Shown piece after piece: positions 1 to 8,299 of a stretch of 54,232 nucleotides of DNA. Origin of the DNA: Paenibacillus agaridevorans. GTDB taxonomy: Bacteria; Bacillota; Bacilli; Paenibacillales; Paenibacillaceae. A program made the translations under genes and the position numbers. Position 1 is the stretch's first letter, and the number at the start of each line of letters is the position of its first letter. The notes under the pieces were generated by a model. It did not search any database. It was given only the letters and a program-made list of their open reading frames with translations, and was not told where the DNA came from. Location: NCBI RefSeq assembly GCF_003112455.1, contig NZ_BDQX01000339.1, positions 136,938 to 191,169 on the forward strand, read 5' to 3'.

Positions 1-1152
1 CATGCGCTTGACATTGCGTCGGCCTTCGATATAGCCGGCCGCGCCTCCCGCCATGTAAGCCGCGCCGCCAATAATTGCGCCGGCGCCGGCAGCCGCGGTA
101 GCCGCGCCATTGAGCGCCATGCCGGATACCTGTCTAACGCTGTTGACCGTGCCCGCGGTAACTCTCGCCAGGTCAGCCGCTCCTCCGGCGCCTTCGCCCG
201 CGACGACCTGCGCCTTGCCGGCTGCGCTGAGCGCGCCGTCATAATTTTGGCTCGCATTATAGATTTGCGACACCGCGGCAACGCCGCCCAGCCCTCCCGC
301 TATCGGAGCGGAGACGAGAGCCGTGCCCTTGGCGCCGGCCGCGCCAAGCGTCTGGCTGATCGTGGAGGAGCCGGATACGCCGCCTGCCGCGCTGGATGTG
401 CCGATCGCCGCGTAGCTGGCGTAGTCGCGATCCTGATCGGCATTGTAGTTGGTGGTGTCGATCTTTTTCGCTTCCCTAACAATAACGGAGAACTTGTCCC
501 AGTCGACGGACTTGCTGATGAAGCCGGACATCATGGTTTTCTTGACGGCGTCGACGGAGATCGCTCTCGCGCTGCCCGCCATCGTGCGGATGGCGCTCAT
601 CTTCTGTTCCGGACTTAAAGTATCAAAGAAGCCGAACAGATCCGTCTTTTTGGAGGAAGCAGCCTGCGCCTTCAGCCAGCTGTAGACCTCGCCATAGCCG
701 CCTCGGCCTTGCAGATTCGGCGGTGTCCGGACTGCCGGAACGTCGGCGGCCGGGGAAGACGCCGATGAAACTGCCCGAGCGGGCGTCTCGACGACCGGCG
801 TTACCGAAGCGGCAGTCGATGGGGCGGCTATCGAAGCGGTAGGCGTTGCTGCGGTCGATGGAGCTGCCGGAGTTCGTGTGGATTGAAACATATTGCCGGG
901 ACGCGTGATCTGCCGTTGAATCGGAGCCTGCGTGCCCGGGGCCGCCGCGCTGCGATCCCGGAACAGCTGCAGAACTGCCTGATTGCCGGAGGAACGCTGC
1001 AACTGCATGACGTCGGCAGGCGACATGCTGCCTTGCCTGAAGTTCGACAAGGCTTGTCCAGGAGCTGCTTGAGGCGTACTTGCGCTGCGCCCCGCGGGGG
1101 CAGGAGATGCGGTGGATTTGGATTGATGCACGTGATCGGCGGTTTCGGCCAT
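1..1152 (-). CDS. Injection-system/polymorphic-toxin-like protein, N-terminal part (cut by window edge)
   Basis: The reverse strand is open without a stop from the ATG at 1152 down to base 1, giving at least 384 codons; the C-terminus lies outside. A GAGGGTG ribosome binding site precedes the ATG. Residues 51-64 read LQRSSGNQAVLQLF, which closely resembles the L-Q-R-x-x-G-N-x-A-V motif found near the N-terminus of many proteins tied to extracellular contractile injection systems and DUF4157 toxins. After it come a Pro/Ala/Thr/Ser-rich low-complexity linker (about 70-140), a compact region (about 140-230), and a long Gly/Ala-rich hydrophobic stretch (about 235-380) that could form helical hairpins in a membrane. 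No HExxH metalloprotease motif is visible in the part seen. The motif is seen; the role as cargo or toxin is inferred. It could equally be a structural or adaptor protein. Confidence 0.6.
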   Translation of the reverse strand, partial: MAETADHVHQSKSTASPAPAGRSASTPQAAPGQALSNFRQGSMSPADVMQLQRSSGNQAVLQLFRDRSAAAPGTQAPIQRQITRPGNMFQSTRTPAAPSTAATPTASIAAPSTAASVTPVVETPARAVSSASSPAADVPAVRTPPNLQGRGGYGEVYSWLKAQAASSKKTDLFGFFDTLSPEQKMSAIRTMAGSARAISVDAVKKTMMSGFISKSVDWDKFSVIVREAKKIDTTNYNADQDRDYASYAAIGTSSAAGGVSGSSTISQTLGAAGAKGTALVSAPIAGGLGGVAAVSQIYNASQNYDGALSAAGKAQVVAGEGAGGAADLARVTAGTVNSVRQVSGMALNGAATAAAGAGAIIGGAAYMAGGAAGYIEGRRNVKRM

Positions 1153-1371
1153 TGCAAACACCCTCTGCTAAGTGGGAATCTATCTTTGTTTTTTACCATT
1201 CCGTGCTAGATTAGACAATTATATAGTAGCATAATCCTGGTCCTTTGGCACTAGGCAATACTTTGCGAGCAGGGTTGTGTGAAAGAGATTGAAATAACGG
1301 CAGTCTAGTGGGAAAATATATAGAACACAACATAGAAACGAAAAAAGACAGAGGATAGAGGCGAAGCCGAA

Positions 1372-3099
1372 TTGAATAGCACATACTCCCTGGACGACGG
1401 CAACAGCGGGATATCCAGCAGCATCAAAGAACTCGCCGCGATCAAATACGCGCTTGACGTATCCTCCATTGTGGCCATGACGGATGCGCACGGCGTTATT
1501 ACATATGCCAACGATAAATTTTGCGAGCTTTCGAAGTACAGCCATGACGAGTTGATCGGCAACACGCACCGCATTCTCAATTCGGGTTATCACAGCAAGC
1601 AGTTCTTTCGGGAAATGTGGGCGACGATCGCATCGGGCGAGGTGTGGTCCGGCGAGGTCAAGAACCGGGCGAAGGATGGCTCGCACTACTGGGTAAAAAC
1701 TTTCATCGTGCCGTTTATGAGAAATAATAAGCCCTATCAATATGTCTCGATCCGCACGGACATCACGGAGCATAAACGCGATCAGGAGCTGATCCGGCAT
1801 ATCGCTTATCACGACACGTTAACAGGATTGTTTAACCGGGACAGTCTTCAACAAAGTCTGAAGCAGTCCATCGAGAGGGCTAAGCCGGACAATCGCAGCG
1901 TCTCGATTCTGTGTATCGACCTGGACCGCTTCAAGTTCGTAAACGATTCGCTTGGCCACTCGTACGGGGATTTGCTGCTCAAGCAGGCTGCGGAGCGGAT
2001 GTTGGCATGCATTCGTCCGAAGGATATCGCCTCCAGGCTCGGCGGGGACGAGTTCATGATTTTGCTTCCGGATACTTATGTAGAAGAAGCCTATCAAATG
2101 GCGGAAAAGATTGTATCCCGGCTGTCCGAGCCCTACCAATTGGAACACTATGAAGCTTCTATTACGGCAAGCATCGGCATTAGCGCTTTCCCAAATGACG
2201 GAGAGCATCCGGAATCGCTGCTGAAGTATGCGGATGCAGCCATGCTTCAGGCGAAGCAGGACAATTCGAACCCGGTCAGAACGTTCTCATGGGAGATGAG
2301 AAGGGACTTCGAGCAGACGATTGATCTGGAGAAGGGGCTGCGAGAGGCGCTGGCGGGAGGAGAGTTTTTGCTCCATTATCAGCCGCAATACCACTCGCAA
2401 ACCGGTCGGATTACGACGCTGGAGGCGTTGGTGCGATGGAATCGGGCAGGCGTGGGGCTCGTATCTCCAGCGGAATTTATCCCTGTGGCGGAATCCACGG
2501 GCTTGATCGTGCCGATCGGAAATTGGGTGATGAGAACGGCCTTCCAGCAGCTCAAGGCGTGGCATGAGGAAGGACTGCCTCCCGTCAAGATTGCGATTAA
2601 CATCTCCGCGTTGCAATTCCAGGCGCAGGACTTCATCGAGGTCGTCACGGCATTGCTGCGCGAGACGGGGCTTGATCCGCAATATGTCGAGCTGGAGTTG
2701 ACGGAGAGCATAGCCATGCAGGATGAGAAGCATACGCTGGCGACGCTGGGCGAGCTTAAGCGGCGCGGCATTTCTATCGCGATGGACGACTTCGGCACCG
2801 GTTACTCGTCCTTAAGCTACTTAAAGCGCCTCCCGCTGCATACACTTAAGATTGACCGCTCTTTTATCCAGGACATAACAAGCTCTGAGGAGAATTTGGC
2901 CATCGTCCGAACGATAATCGAGCTGGCGCGCATCCTCCGAATGGATGTTATTGCCGAAGGAGCGGAGACGGGAGAGCAAGTAGAACTGCTGAAGCTGCAG
3001 GGCTGCTTTAACGTACAAGGCTATTATTACAGCAGGCCGCTGCCGACGGATGACATGACGGAGCTGCTTAAAGGCGCTTTTAAGTCCGATAAAAACTAA
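1372..3099 (+). CDS. PAS-GGDEF-EAL bifunctional cyclic-di-GMP enzyme
   Basis: A 575-residue cytoplasmic protein starting at TTG 1372, behind a GAGGATAGAGG ribosome binding site. An N-terminal PAS domain (about 25-135, with a PAC end at ITEHKRDQE) is followed by GGDEF (about 140-300) and EAL (about 315-565). The diguanylate cyclase motif GGDEF is intact at 224-228. The product-inhibition site RPKD (215-218) stands exactly five residues before it. The phosphodiesterase signature EALVRW begins at 351, and later EAL motifs (ELTES, DDFGTGYSSL, KIDRSF, EGAET) are all present. Both activities are therefore possible on sequence grounds; which dominates cannot be told. No membrane segment is visible, so the PAS domain would sense an intracellular signal. 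It appears monocistronic. Confidence 0.93.
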   Translation: MNSTYSLDDGNSGISSSIKELAAIKYALDVSSIVAMTDAHGVITYANDKFCELSKYSHDELIGNTHRILNSGYHSKQFFREMWATIASGEVWSGEVKNRAKDGSHYWVKTFIVPFMRNNKPYQYVSIRTDITEHKRDQELIRHIAYHDTLTGLFNRDSLQQSLKQSIERAKPDNRSVSILCIDLDRFKFVNDSLGHSYGDLLLKQAAERMLACIRPKDIASRLGGDEFMILLPDTYVEEAYQMAEKIVSRLSEPYQLEHYEASITASIGISAFPNDGEHPESLLKYADAAMLQAKQDNSNPVRTFSWEMRRDFEQTIDLEKGLREALAGGEFLLHYQPQYHSQTGRITTLEALVRWNRAGVGLVSPAEFIPVAESTGLIVPIGNWVMRTAFQQLKAWHEEGLPPVKIAINISALQFQAQDFIEVVTALLRETGLDPQYVELELTESIAMQDEKHTLATLGELKRRGISIAMDDFGTGYSSLSYLKRLPLHTLKIDRSFIQDITSSEENLAIVRTIIELARILRMDVIAEGAETGEQVELLKLQGCFNVQGYYYSRPLPTDDMTELLKGAFKSDKN

Positions 3100-3147
3100 A
3101 CGGGTTACAATATTGTAAGCTTTCTGTCATTCATTTTCGATTGATTA

Positions 3148-3176
3148 TTGACCCGTTCTTCAACTAAACTAATAAT
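3148..3176 (+). promoter_or_regulatory. Sigma-A-type promoter for uppP
   Basis: TTGACC (3148-3153), a 17-nt spacer and AATAAT (3171-3176) match five of six consensus bases in each box. It lies about 80 nt before the uppP start and after the end of the GGDEF-EAL gene, so uppP should have its own transcript. Confidence 0.6.
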
Positions 3177-3257
3177 ACGTGTGTTGAACAACCTCTAAAT
3201 AGAGTTTGGGATTTTGGCGGGCAAGAGGCAGACTGTAGTGAAAGGCGGAGTTATGGC

Positions 3258-4058
3258 ATGCAGGATTTTATTAATGCGATTATATTGGGTATTGTAGAAG
3301 GATTGACGGAGTTTCTGCCGGTCTCGTCCACGGGCCATCTTATTTTGACCGGCGACCTGCTGGGCTTTGACGGGGAAGCGAAGAAGACTTTCATGATCGT
3401 GATTCAGCTAGGCGCGGTAATGGCGGTTCTGCTGCTATACTGGAAACGGTATATGTCGATGCTTAAGGATATGGTAAAGCTCGACTTCAAGAAAAAGAAG
3501 CTGAACGTCATACATATGATTTTGGCGATGATTCCGGCACTGATTGTGTACTTGTTGTTTAATGATTTTATCAAAAGCGTGCTGTTCGGATCCGGTCCGG
3601 TGCTCATCAGCCTCGTTGCCGGCGGCATACTGCTCATCATCGCGGCGCGGGTAAAACGTAAGATCACCGCCGAAGAGACGGACGACATTACGTACAAGCA
3701 GGCGCTTGGCATCGGCCTCTTCCAATGTCTGGCGCTGTGGCCCGGCTTTTCCCGCTCCGGTTCTACAATCTCTGGCGGCTTGCTGCTAGGGACAAGCCAG
3801 AAGGCTGCCGCGGACTTTACGTTTATGATCTCGGTTCCCGTCATGCTTGGAGCGACGGTACTGGATCTGTATGACAGCCGCGACATGCTGACCTCGGATG
3901 ATCTGCTGCTGTTCCTTATCGGCTTTATTGCCGCATTCGTAGTCGCTATGGTCGCCGTCGTGACTTTCCTTAACCTGATCAAGAAGCTCCGTCTGGAGTG
4001 GTTCGCGATCTACCGGTTCGTTATCGCTATTCTGTTCTATCTGTTTGTAATGAGATAA
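3258..4058 (+). CDS. uppP: Undecaprenyl-diphosphatase UppP (BacA)
   Basis: A 266-residue polytopic membrane protein, the usual family length. It dephosphorylates undecaprenyl pyrophosphate so that the lipid carrier can be reused for peptidoglycan and other wall polymers; overexpression in this family gives bacitracin resistance. The two family signatures are present: EGLTEFLPVSSTGH near the N-terminus (about 14-27) and PGFSRSGSTISGG near 160. About seven to eight hydrophobic segments can be counted. The ATG at 3258 follows GGCGGAG. It has its own promoter and appears to be transcribed alone. Confidence 0.96.
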   Translation: MQDFINAIILGIVEGLTEFLPVSSTGHLILTGDLLGFDGEAKKTFMIVIQLGAVMAVLLLYWKRYMSMLKDMVKLDFKKKKLNVIHMILAMIPALIVYLLFNDFIKSVLFGSGPVLISLVAGGILLIIAARVKRKITAEETDDITYKQALGIGLFQCLALWPGFSRSGSTISGGLLLGTSQKAAADFTFMISVPVMLGATVLDLYDSRDMLTSDDLLLFLIGFIAAFVVAMVAVVTFLNLIKKLRLEWFAIYRFVIAILFYLFVMR

Positions 4059-4252
4059 CAGTATTATCAGGTACAACTTAACGTAGTTTTCCAATGAAAG
4101 TACACATGCATGCAACACTTTGTTATAGGGTGTGCGGCGTATGTGTACTTTTTTTGTGCAGCAATCAAGCGGTTTTGGGGCATTTCTTGTGCTTGCATAA
4201 CCTGCAGCTAACGAACTTGATGGATGTAATAGAGTCTCTGTATTGGTACGCA

Positions 4253-4289
4253 CAAGTAAAGACCGAGCCGTCGGCTCGGTCTTTACTTG
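4253..4289 (+). terminator. Perfect 17-bp hairpin, likely terminator after uppP
   Basis: Arms 4253-4269 and 4273-4289 are perfectly complementary around a 3-nt loop. The stem has a GC core (GACCGAGCC) and A/T-rich ends (AAAG/CTTT). No clear run of T follows, so termination would depend on the T residues in the 3' arm. The symmetry would allow action on both strands. Confidence 0.5.
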
Positions 4290-4322
4290 TCCTCGTTTAG
4301 GAAATGATGCGACATACCAGAC

Positions 4323-4557
4323 TGAAACGCCGATGGTTCGTGAAGTAACTTTGATTAGCGTCCATAGGCGTTAGTAACGCTTATGGCTCCGAAAAGTAGG
4401 CGAACGAGCAGCTGTAGGCGTTAAAAACGCCGATGGACCGTGAAGTAACTCTGATAAGCGTCCATAGGCGTTGTTAACGCTTATGGCTCCGAAAAGTAGG
4501 CGAGCGAGCATCTGTAGGCGTTAAAAACGCCGATGGACCGGAAAGTAACTCTGATTA
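4323..4557. repeat. Tandem repeat, exact 100-bp period, about 2.3 copies
   Basis: CGCCGATGG recurs at 4328, 4428 and 4528, an exact 100-bp period, and units differ by only a few bases. Each unit carries two small hairpins: GGCGTTAAAAACGCC, and an imperfect one around CATAGGCGTT/AACGCTTATG. No open frame spans it. It lies between the convergent uppP and siderophore-binding-protein genes. Confidence 0.85.
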
Positions 4558-4667
4558 GCAGCATAATCGGAAATAGCGTCTATGAAACCAAAATGTGCAA
4601 GTCTTGCAGCCACAATGCTAGCAAAGCCAGTTACATACCGTACTCGCTCGCCCTAGAGCCTGCGTTC

Positions 4668-5702
4668 CTATTGCTGCGTTGCTTGCAGCAGTTCGGCGAA
4701 AGCGTCAAGCTGCTTCATGGTGGAGAGCGGATCGGTCGTGAAGTACGTATCCCAATTCAGATCGAAGACTCGATTGTTCCCGGACGCGGGGAGGTTCTTC
4801 CAAATCGCTCCTTCCGTCACTTCGGCAGCTCGCTCGGTTCCGCCGTCATTTGCGAGCACGGAGAGGAAGACATAGTCGGAGTTTGCATATTGCGGCAGCA
4901 GCTCTAGCGAAATTTCCAGCTGTCCGAGCCCTTTGTCAATGACCTCCTGCTGAACGATTTCCGGCGCCTTCAGATCTAGCAGGTCATAGATGACGTAGCC
5001 GCCCATTGCTTTGTTGCCGTAGATAAATTGATTGGCAGGACGAATGTTGAAGATCGTAACCGTCTTGTCTTCGCCAATGATAGAGCCGACGGTTTGCTTC
5101 GTCTCCGCGACTTTGGCATCGAATTGTTTCTGCCAAGCCTCCGCTTCGGCCTGCTTGCCCAGAATATCTCCGAAAAGGGCGATCTGACCAGGCGGATCGT
5201 ATTGAAGCCAAGGAATCCAGATGGTTGGCGCTATTTTGGACAAGGCTTCGTAGGTGTCCTCGACATGTGTCACGATCAGGTCGGGGTTTAACTCGACGAT
5301 TTTCTCAAGATTCAAGCCTGTCCAAGAATCGCCAACATGCTCGATGCCTGCCCACTCTTGTTCCAGGAGAGGGTACTTGGCCCATTCGTTGTCCGCGCCG
5401 ACGGGCTTGACGCCTAGCGCTAGCATGGCGCCAGTATATTGAATCGCTACGACACGTTCCGGGTTAGCGGGGATGACGGTGACGCCTTTGCCGTGTTCGA
5501 ATTCTCTGGTCTCGTTTTCTCCGCTGTTGCTTGCTGCATTGGAACCGCCAGTTGTGTCTGTCGATGCGACTGTTGCCGATGGCGAAGGCGAGGTCGAGTG
5601 ACTGGCCGTATTCGCGTTCGAACTGTTATTCCCGCAAGCTGCGAGCAGGAAGACTGCCAGCAATAAGAGGCTTGTCATCCATAACTTTTGTTGTGCTTTC
5701 AC
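4668..5702 (-). CDS. Iron-siderophore ABC transporter substrate-binding lipoprotein
   Basis: A 344-residue lipoprotein. I place the start at GTG 5702 because AGGAGG lies 9 nt upstream; the longer frame to 5747 has no such site. A signal peptide ends in the lipobox LLAAC, followed by a Ser/Thr/Asn-rich tether (to about 75). A helical-backbone (FhuD/FeuA/FecB-type) binding domain follows, beginning at VTVIPANPERVVAIQ. Proteins of this class deliver ferric siderophores from the outer membrane face to a permease/ATPase complex. No permease or ATPase gene is adjacent, so it must share one encoded elsewhere. It follows the Btr-like AraC gene on the same strand, with a 108-nt gap holding a Fur box and a palindrome. 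The particular siderophore cannot be read from sequence. Confidence 0.9.
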   Translation of the reverse strand: MKAQQKLWMTSLLLLAVFLLAACGNNSSNANTASHSTSPSPSATVASTDTTGGSNAASNSGENETREFEHGKGVTVIPANPERVVAIQYTGAMLALGVKPVGADNEWAKYPLLEQEWAGIEHVGDSWTGLNLEKIVELNPDLIVTHVEDTYEALSKIAPTIWIPWLQYDPPGQIALFGDILGKQAEAEAWQKQFDAKVAETKQTVGSIIGEDKTVTIFNIRPANQFIYGNKAMGGYVIYDLLDLKAPEIVQQEVIDKGLGQLEISLELLPQYANSDYVFLSVLANDGGTERAAEVTEGAIWKNLPASGNNRVFDLNWDTYFTTDPLSTMKQLDAFAELLQATQQ

Positions 5703-5716
5703 TTGTATTACCTCCT

Positions 5717-5735
5717 GATATTGATTCTCATTGTC
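5717..5735 (-). promoter_or_regulatory. Fur box
   Basis: GATATTGATTCTCATTGTC matches 15 of 19 positions of the classical Fur consensus (GATAATGATAATCATTATC). It starts 15 nt upstream of the GTG start and borders the ribosome binding site, so Fur-Fe would block expression of the binding protein when iron is plentiful. Confidence 0.75.
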
Positions 5736-5748
5736 GTAAAGAATCATA

Positions 5749-5764
5749 CCAAAGGTACCTTTGG
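5749..5764. promoter_or_regulatory. 16-bp perfect palindrome upstream of the Fur box
   Basis: CCAAAGGTACCTTTGG is perfectly self-complementary. On the minus strand it abuts a TATGAT -10-like box (5743-5748) that would serve the binding-protein gene. It is a candidate site for the AraC-type regulator encoded just upstream; assignment is inferred from position only. Confidence 0.4.
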
Positions 5765-5810
5765 GCGACCATAGTCTAGTGTAAGAAGTTGTTTGGACTA
5801 TTGTAGGAAG

Positions 5811-7436
5811 TTACTCCGGTCTGTCCAGCCATTGCTGGATATCCAACAGCTGCCACTGGATAGACAGCGGATCGTAGCCATGCCAGCGACTCATATCGGC
5901 ATGGCGGACAAGACCGCCTTGCTTGCGATACTTCACCCACAGCTCGCTGGCCAGCATGTCTTGCGTTCGGGCTGCAGCAAGGGGGGAAGGTGCGGTAACT
6001 ACAATCATGAGATCAGCCTCAAACCCGGGAAGAATGTCGCAAAGTTCGATTGCCGCGGAAGCGCGATCTCCTATGGCTGTCCTGACGCCGGGCGGCGGAT
6101 TAAACTTGAGCTCTTTATAAACAACCTGGCTGCCCATGCCTCTGTTGAGGTAAACATAGGAAGTCGTATCCCTGATGTTAACAATAGTAGCGGTAAGGCT
6201 AGCCATGCCGCTTTCCGACATGGCCAACCTTACGCAATCGACCTTCTTATCGAATTGTGACAGCCATTCCTTTTCCTCGACGGAGCGCCGACACACTTGC
6301 GAGAGTATATGGAAGTGGCCGCGCCAATCGCCGATATACCAGGGCAATACAAGCGTGGGGGCCAATAGCCTGCATGCATGCAGGCGCTCGTGATCCAGGT
6401 TGTCGATGCCGATCAGGAGATCGGGACGAAGGACGGCAAGCTCATCGTTCGTGAAATCAGTCGTCCAGTCCCGGCATTCGCATCCGGCGCCCCTCAGAAG
6501 GCTGTCGTATTCGCCGAAGCCCCAGGGGTAGGCGGAAGTGGCGGCAGGAACAATTCCAAGCGCGAGCAGATGCATCGTCAGATGGGGATTAAGCGAGACG
6601 ATTCTTTTGTCCGCAAGAACATAATTCGTAGGAGAGATGCCGACCTCTTGCTTGAACCGCCGGCTGACATAATATTCATCCTTGTAACCGACTTCCTTGG
6701 CGACATCGCTTAACCGTGCTCCTGCAAACAACAGCCTTTCTTTAATGTGGCGGATACGCAGCATTGTTATGTAATCCGTCAGACTGCGACCGCTAATTTG
6801 CTTGAATAAGGAAGAGAAATATTCAGGACTGAACCCCGCCATCCCGGCAAGTGCGCTGCGCTTTAAATTCTCGTGGTAATGCAAATCGATGTATTTCATA
6901 ACACGATTTATAACTTCCCCGTTGTCTGACTCGATGTCCGAGGAATAGGTATTGGCGGCTGTCAGCTCGTACATCCATTCGTGGAAGCAGCGTTCCCTCC
7001 GGGCAACGCCCAGCAGGTCGTGGCTATGACCAAGATCCGCCATATCTCGCGCGAGCTGCAGCATCCGCTCTGGCATTGGAGAAGCCAATTCTCCCCAATC
7101 GGCAAAGCCGCCGTCCTCTCTGGCGTATCGAATGCTCTCCGCGCTACGTTCCAAGGGCATGAGCCTGTCGAATCGGACCAGAATGGCAGCAAATTCGTTG
7201 AAATAGGGCTCAATGGAAAAGGGCATGTTAGGCAGCGCGTAATAGCAACGGCCCGAAGAGACGGGATATTTGCGACCGTTCAACGTTAAGGCGCCCATTC
7301 CCGATTCGACGATCAGTACGGCGTGCTCATGCGGCAATCGCAGTTCAGCGTGGAGGCTGTAACGGTCGGCGGATACGAACGCATTAATGACGGGAGAAGA
7401 AGGCGCTTGCCTTCCGTAGAGGGGGGCATCCACCAT
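5811..7436 (-). CDS. Btr-like AraC regulator fused to a siderophore-binding-protein domain
   Basis: A 541-residue protein. ATG 7436 is preferred because GGAGGT lies 7 nt before it; the longer frame to 7496 lacks a ribosome binding site. An N-terminal cupin-like region (about 1-150) leads to an AraC double helix-turn-helix (about 190-285, with FSPEYFSSLFKQ and VGYKDEYYVSRRFK). The C-terminal half (about 300-541) resembles a periplasmic siderophore-binding protein but has no signal peptide, so it acts in the cytoplasm. This architecture is that of Bacillus subtilis Btr, which activates a siderophore uptake operon when the iron-siderophore complex is bound. The downstream binding-protein gene on the same strand is the obvious target. 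Confidence 0.9.
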   Translation of the reverse strand: MVDAPLYGRQAPSSPVINAFVSADRYSLHAELRLPHEHAVLIVESGMGALTLNGRKYPVSSGRCYYALPNMPFSIEPYFNEFAAILVRFDRLMPLERSAESIRYAREDGGFADWGELASPMPERMLQLARDMADLGHSHDLLGVARRERCFHEWMYELTAANTYSSDIESDNGEVINRVMKYIDLHYHENLKRSALAGMAGFSPEYFSSLFKQISGRSLTDYITMLRIRHIKERLLFAGARLSDVAKEVGYKDEYYVSRRFKQEVGISPTNYVLADKRIVSLNPHLTMHLLALGIVPAATSAYPWGFGEYDSLLRGAGCECRDWTTDFTNDELAVLRPDLLIGIDNLDHERLHACRLLAPTLVLPWYIGDWRGHFHILSQVCRRSVEEKEWLSQFDKKVDCVRLAMSESGMASLTATIVNIRDTTSYVYLNRGMGSQVVYKELKFNPPPGVRTAIGDRASAAIELCDILPGFEADLMIVVTAPSPLAAARTQDMLASELWVKYRKQGGLVRHADMSRWHGYDPLSIQWQLLDIQQWLDRPE

Positions 7437-8160
7437 GTCGTTTACCTCCATAATAGAAACAGTTGAATCCAATAGTTTTAGTCTATTTGACCACAATAGA
7501 ATTTACAAGCTCGAGAACTCGGAGACGATTTCCCATCAATATCAAAGTCAACGGCAACCGAAGCCGGCCGCAATTGTGGCAATTGTCGGAACAAAATGTG
7601 CGAGAACAGGCGTCAAAACAGGCTGGATACAGGGCCATTCGGGCTAATGAAGCTTTCCAAGGACGTTTTTTTTTGTTTTTTTGGGAAGAAAATAGTAAAT
7701 TTGTTTAGTTGAATCGGACAAATCGTGTTAGATAACGTACTGTATGGAGTGTATATAAGTTGAATATGAACATGATTGTAGATATATGTCATGTTGTTTA
7801 ACTTTATGAGTAACTAAATACCTCAAAGATTAAGGCGGAAGAGGAATATATGTACATTTGCTAGCCGTTTTAATGCCATTTTGTATGCGCTTCTTTAAGC
7901 CGGGAACTGATATTATTCGGTTGAAAACCTGGATGGGTTACACTGATTCATTAGTCTTTTTAAATTGCAAAACAGTGCGTCTAGTCAGTAAATGCTGATG
8001 TAAAATCACCATTTTTCATGCATTTTTATGCATCCGAAAAAGGCAATTGAAAAAATGGTCATCACGTCGGCATTGCATCAATTTTCCACTGGCATTTGCT
8101 TCGGATTAGAATTGCTTACTCATGTTAGATTACCTGCGTTTGCATGATTTAATTATTTGT
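7437..8160. other. Long AT-rich intergenic region without a recognisable gene
   Basis: I found no frame with a ribosome binding site or family resemblance. It holds part of an interspersed palindromic repeat (7491-7540, related to 41275 and 42546) and a large hairpin (7990-8074). I looked for a lysine riboswitch because ddh lies downstream and saw no conserved L-box sequence. Confidence 0.5.
7990..8074. repeat. Long imperfect hairpin
   Basis: The left arm (AATGCTGATG..ATCACCATTTTT, 7990-8015) pairs with the right arm (AAAAATGGTCATCACGTCGG.., 8050-8074) over about 25 positions with a few mismatches. The inner loop contains CATGCATTTTTATGCAT, itself an inverted repeat. It could be a mobile hairpin repeat or a structured RNA. 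Confidence 0.5.
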
Positions 8161-8189
8161 TTGCATAATTGCGATAGATTATTTAAAAT
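8161..8189 (+). promoter_or_regulatory. Possible ddh promoter
   Basis: TTGCAT (8161-8166), a 17-nt spacer and TAAAAT (8184-8189). The surrounding DNA is AT-rich, so a chance match is possible. It would leave a leader of about 105 nt before the ddh start. Confidence 0.4.
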
Positions 8190-8299
8190 AAAACGATATT
8201 ATGAGGTAAATGAACTCATTTTCGGCAAGAGCGGCAAAATCTTGGCTAAACTCCTAAACGGGATTGTAGGGGTGTGTGCTTTATTTTAGGAGGAGCAAA

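Noticed and set aside
828..1199. Minus-strand frame of 123 codons overlapping the left-edge gene
   Set aside because: It is an out-of-frame shadow. The in-phase frame from ATG 1152 to the window edge has a ribosome binding site, a known motif and sensible composition.
4094..4300. 68-codon plus-strand frame after uppP
   Set aside because: It runs into the perfect terminator hairpin, has no ribosome binding site and resembles nothing known.
7700..8299. Lysine riboswitch or other known riboswitch before ddh
   Set aside because: No conserved L-box segments or comparable aptamer sequence could be found; only hairpins in AT-rich DNA.
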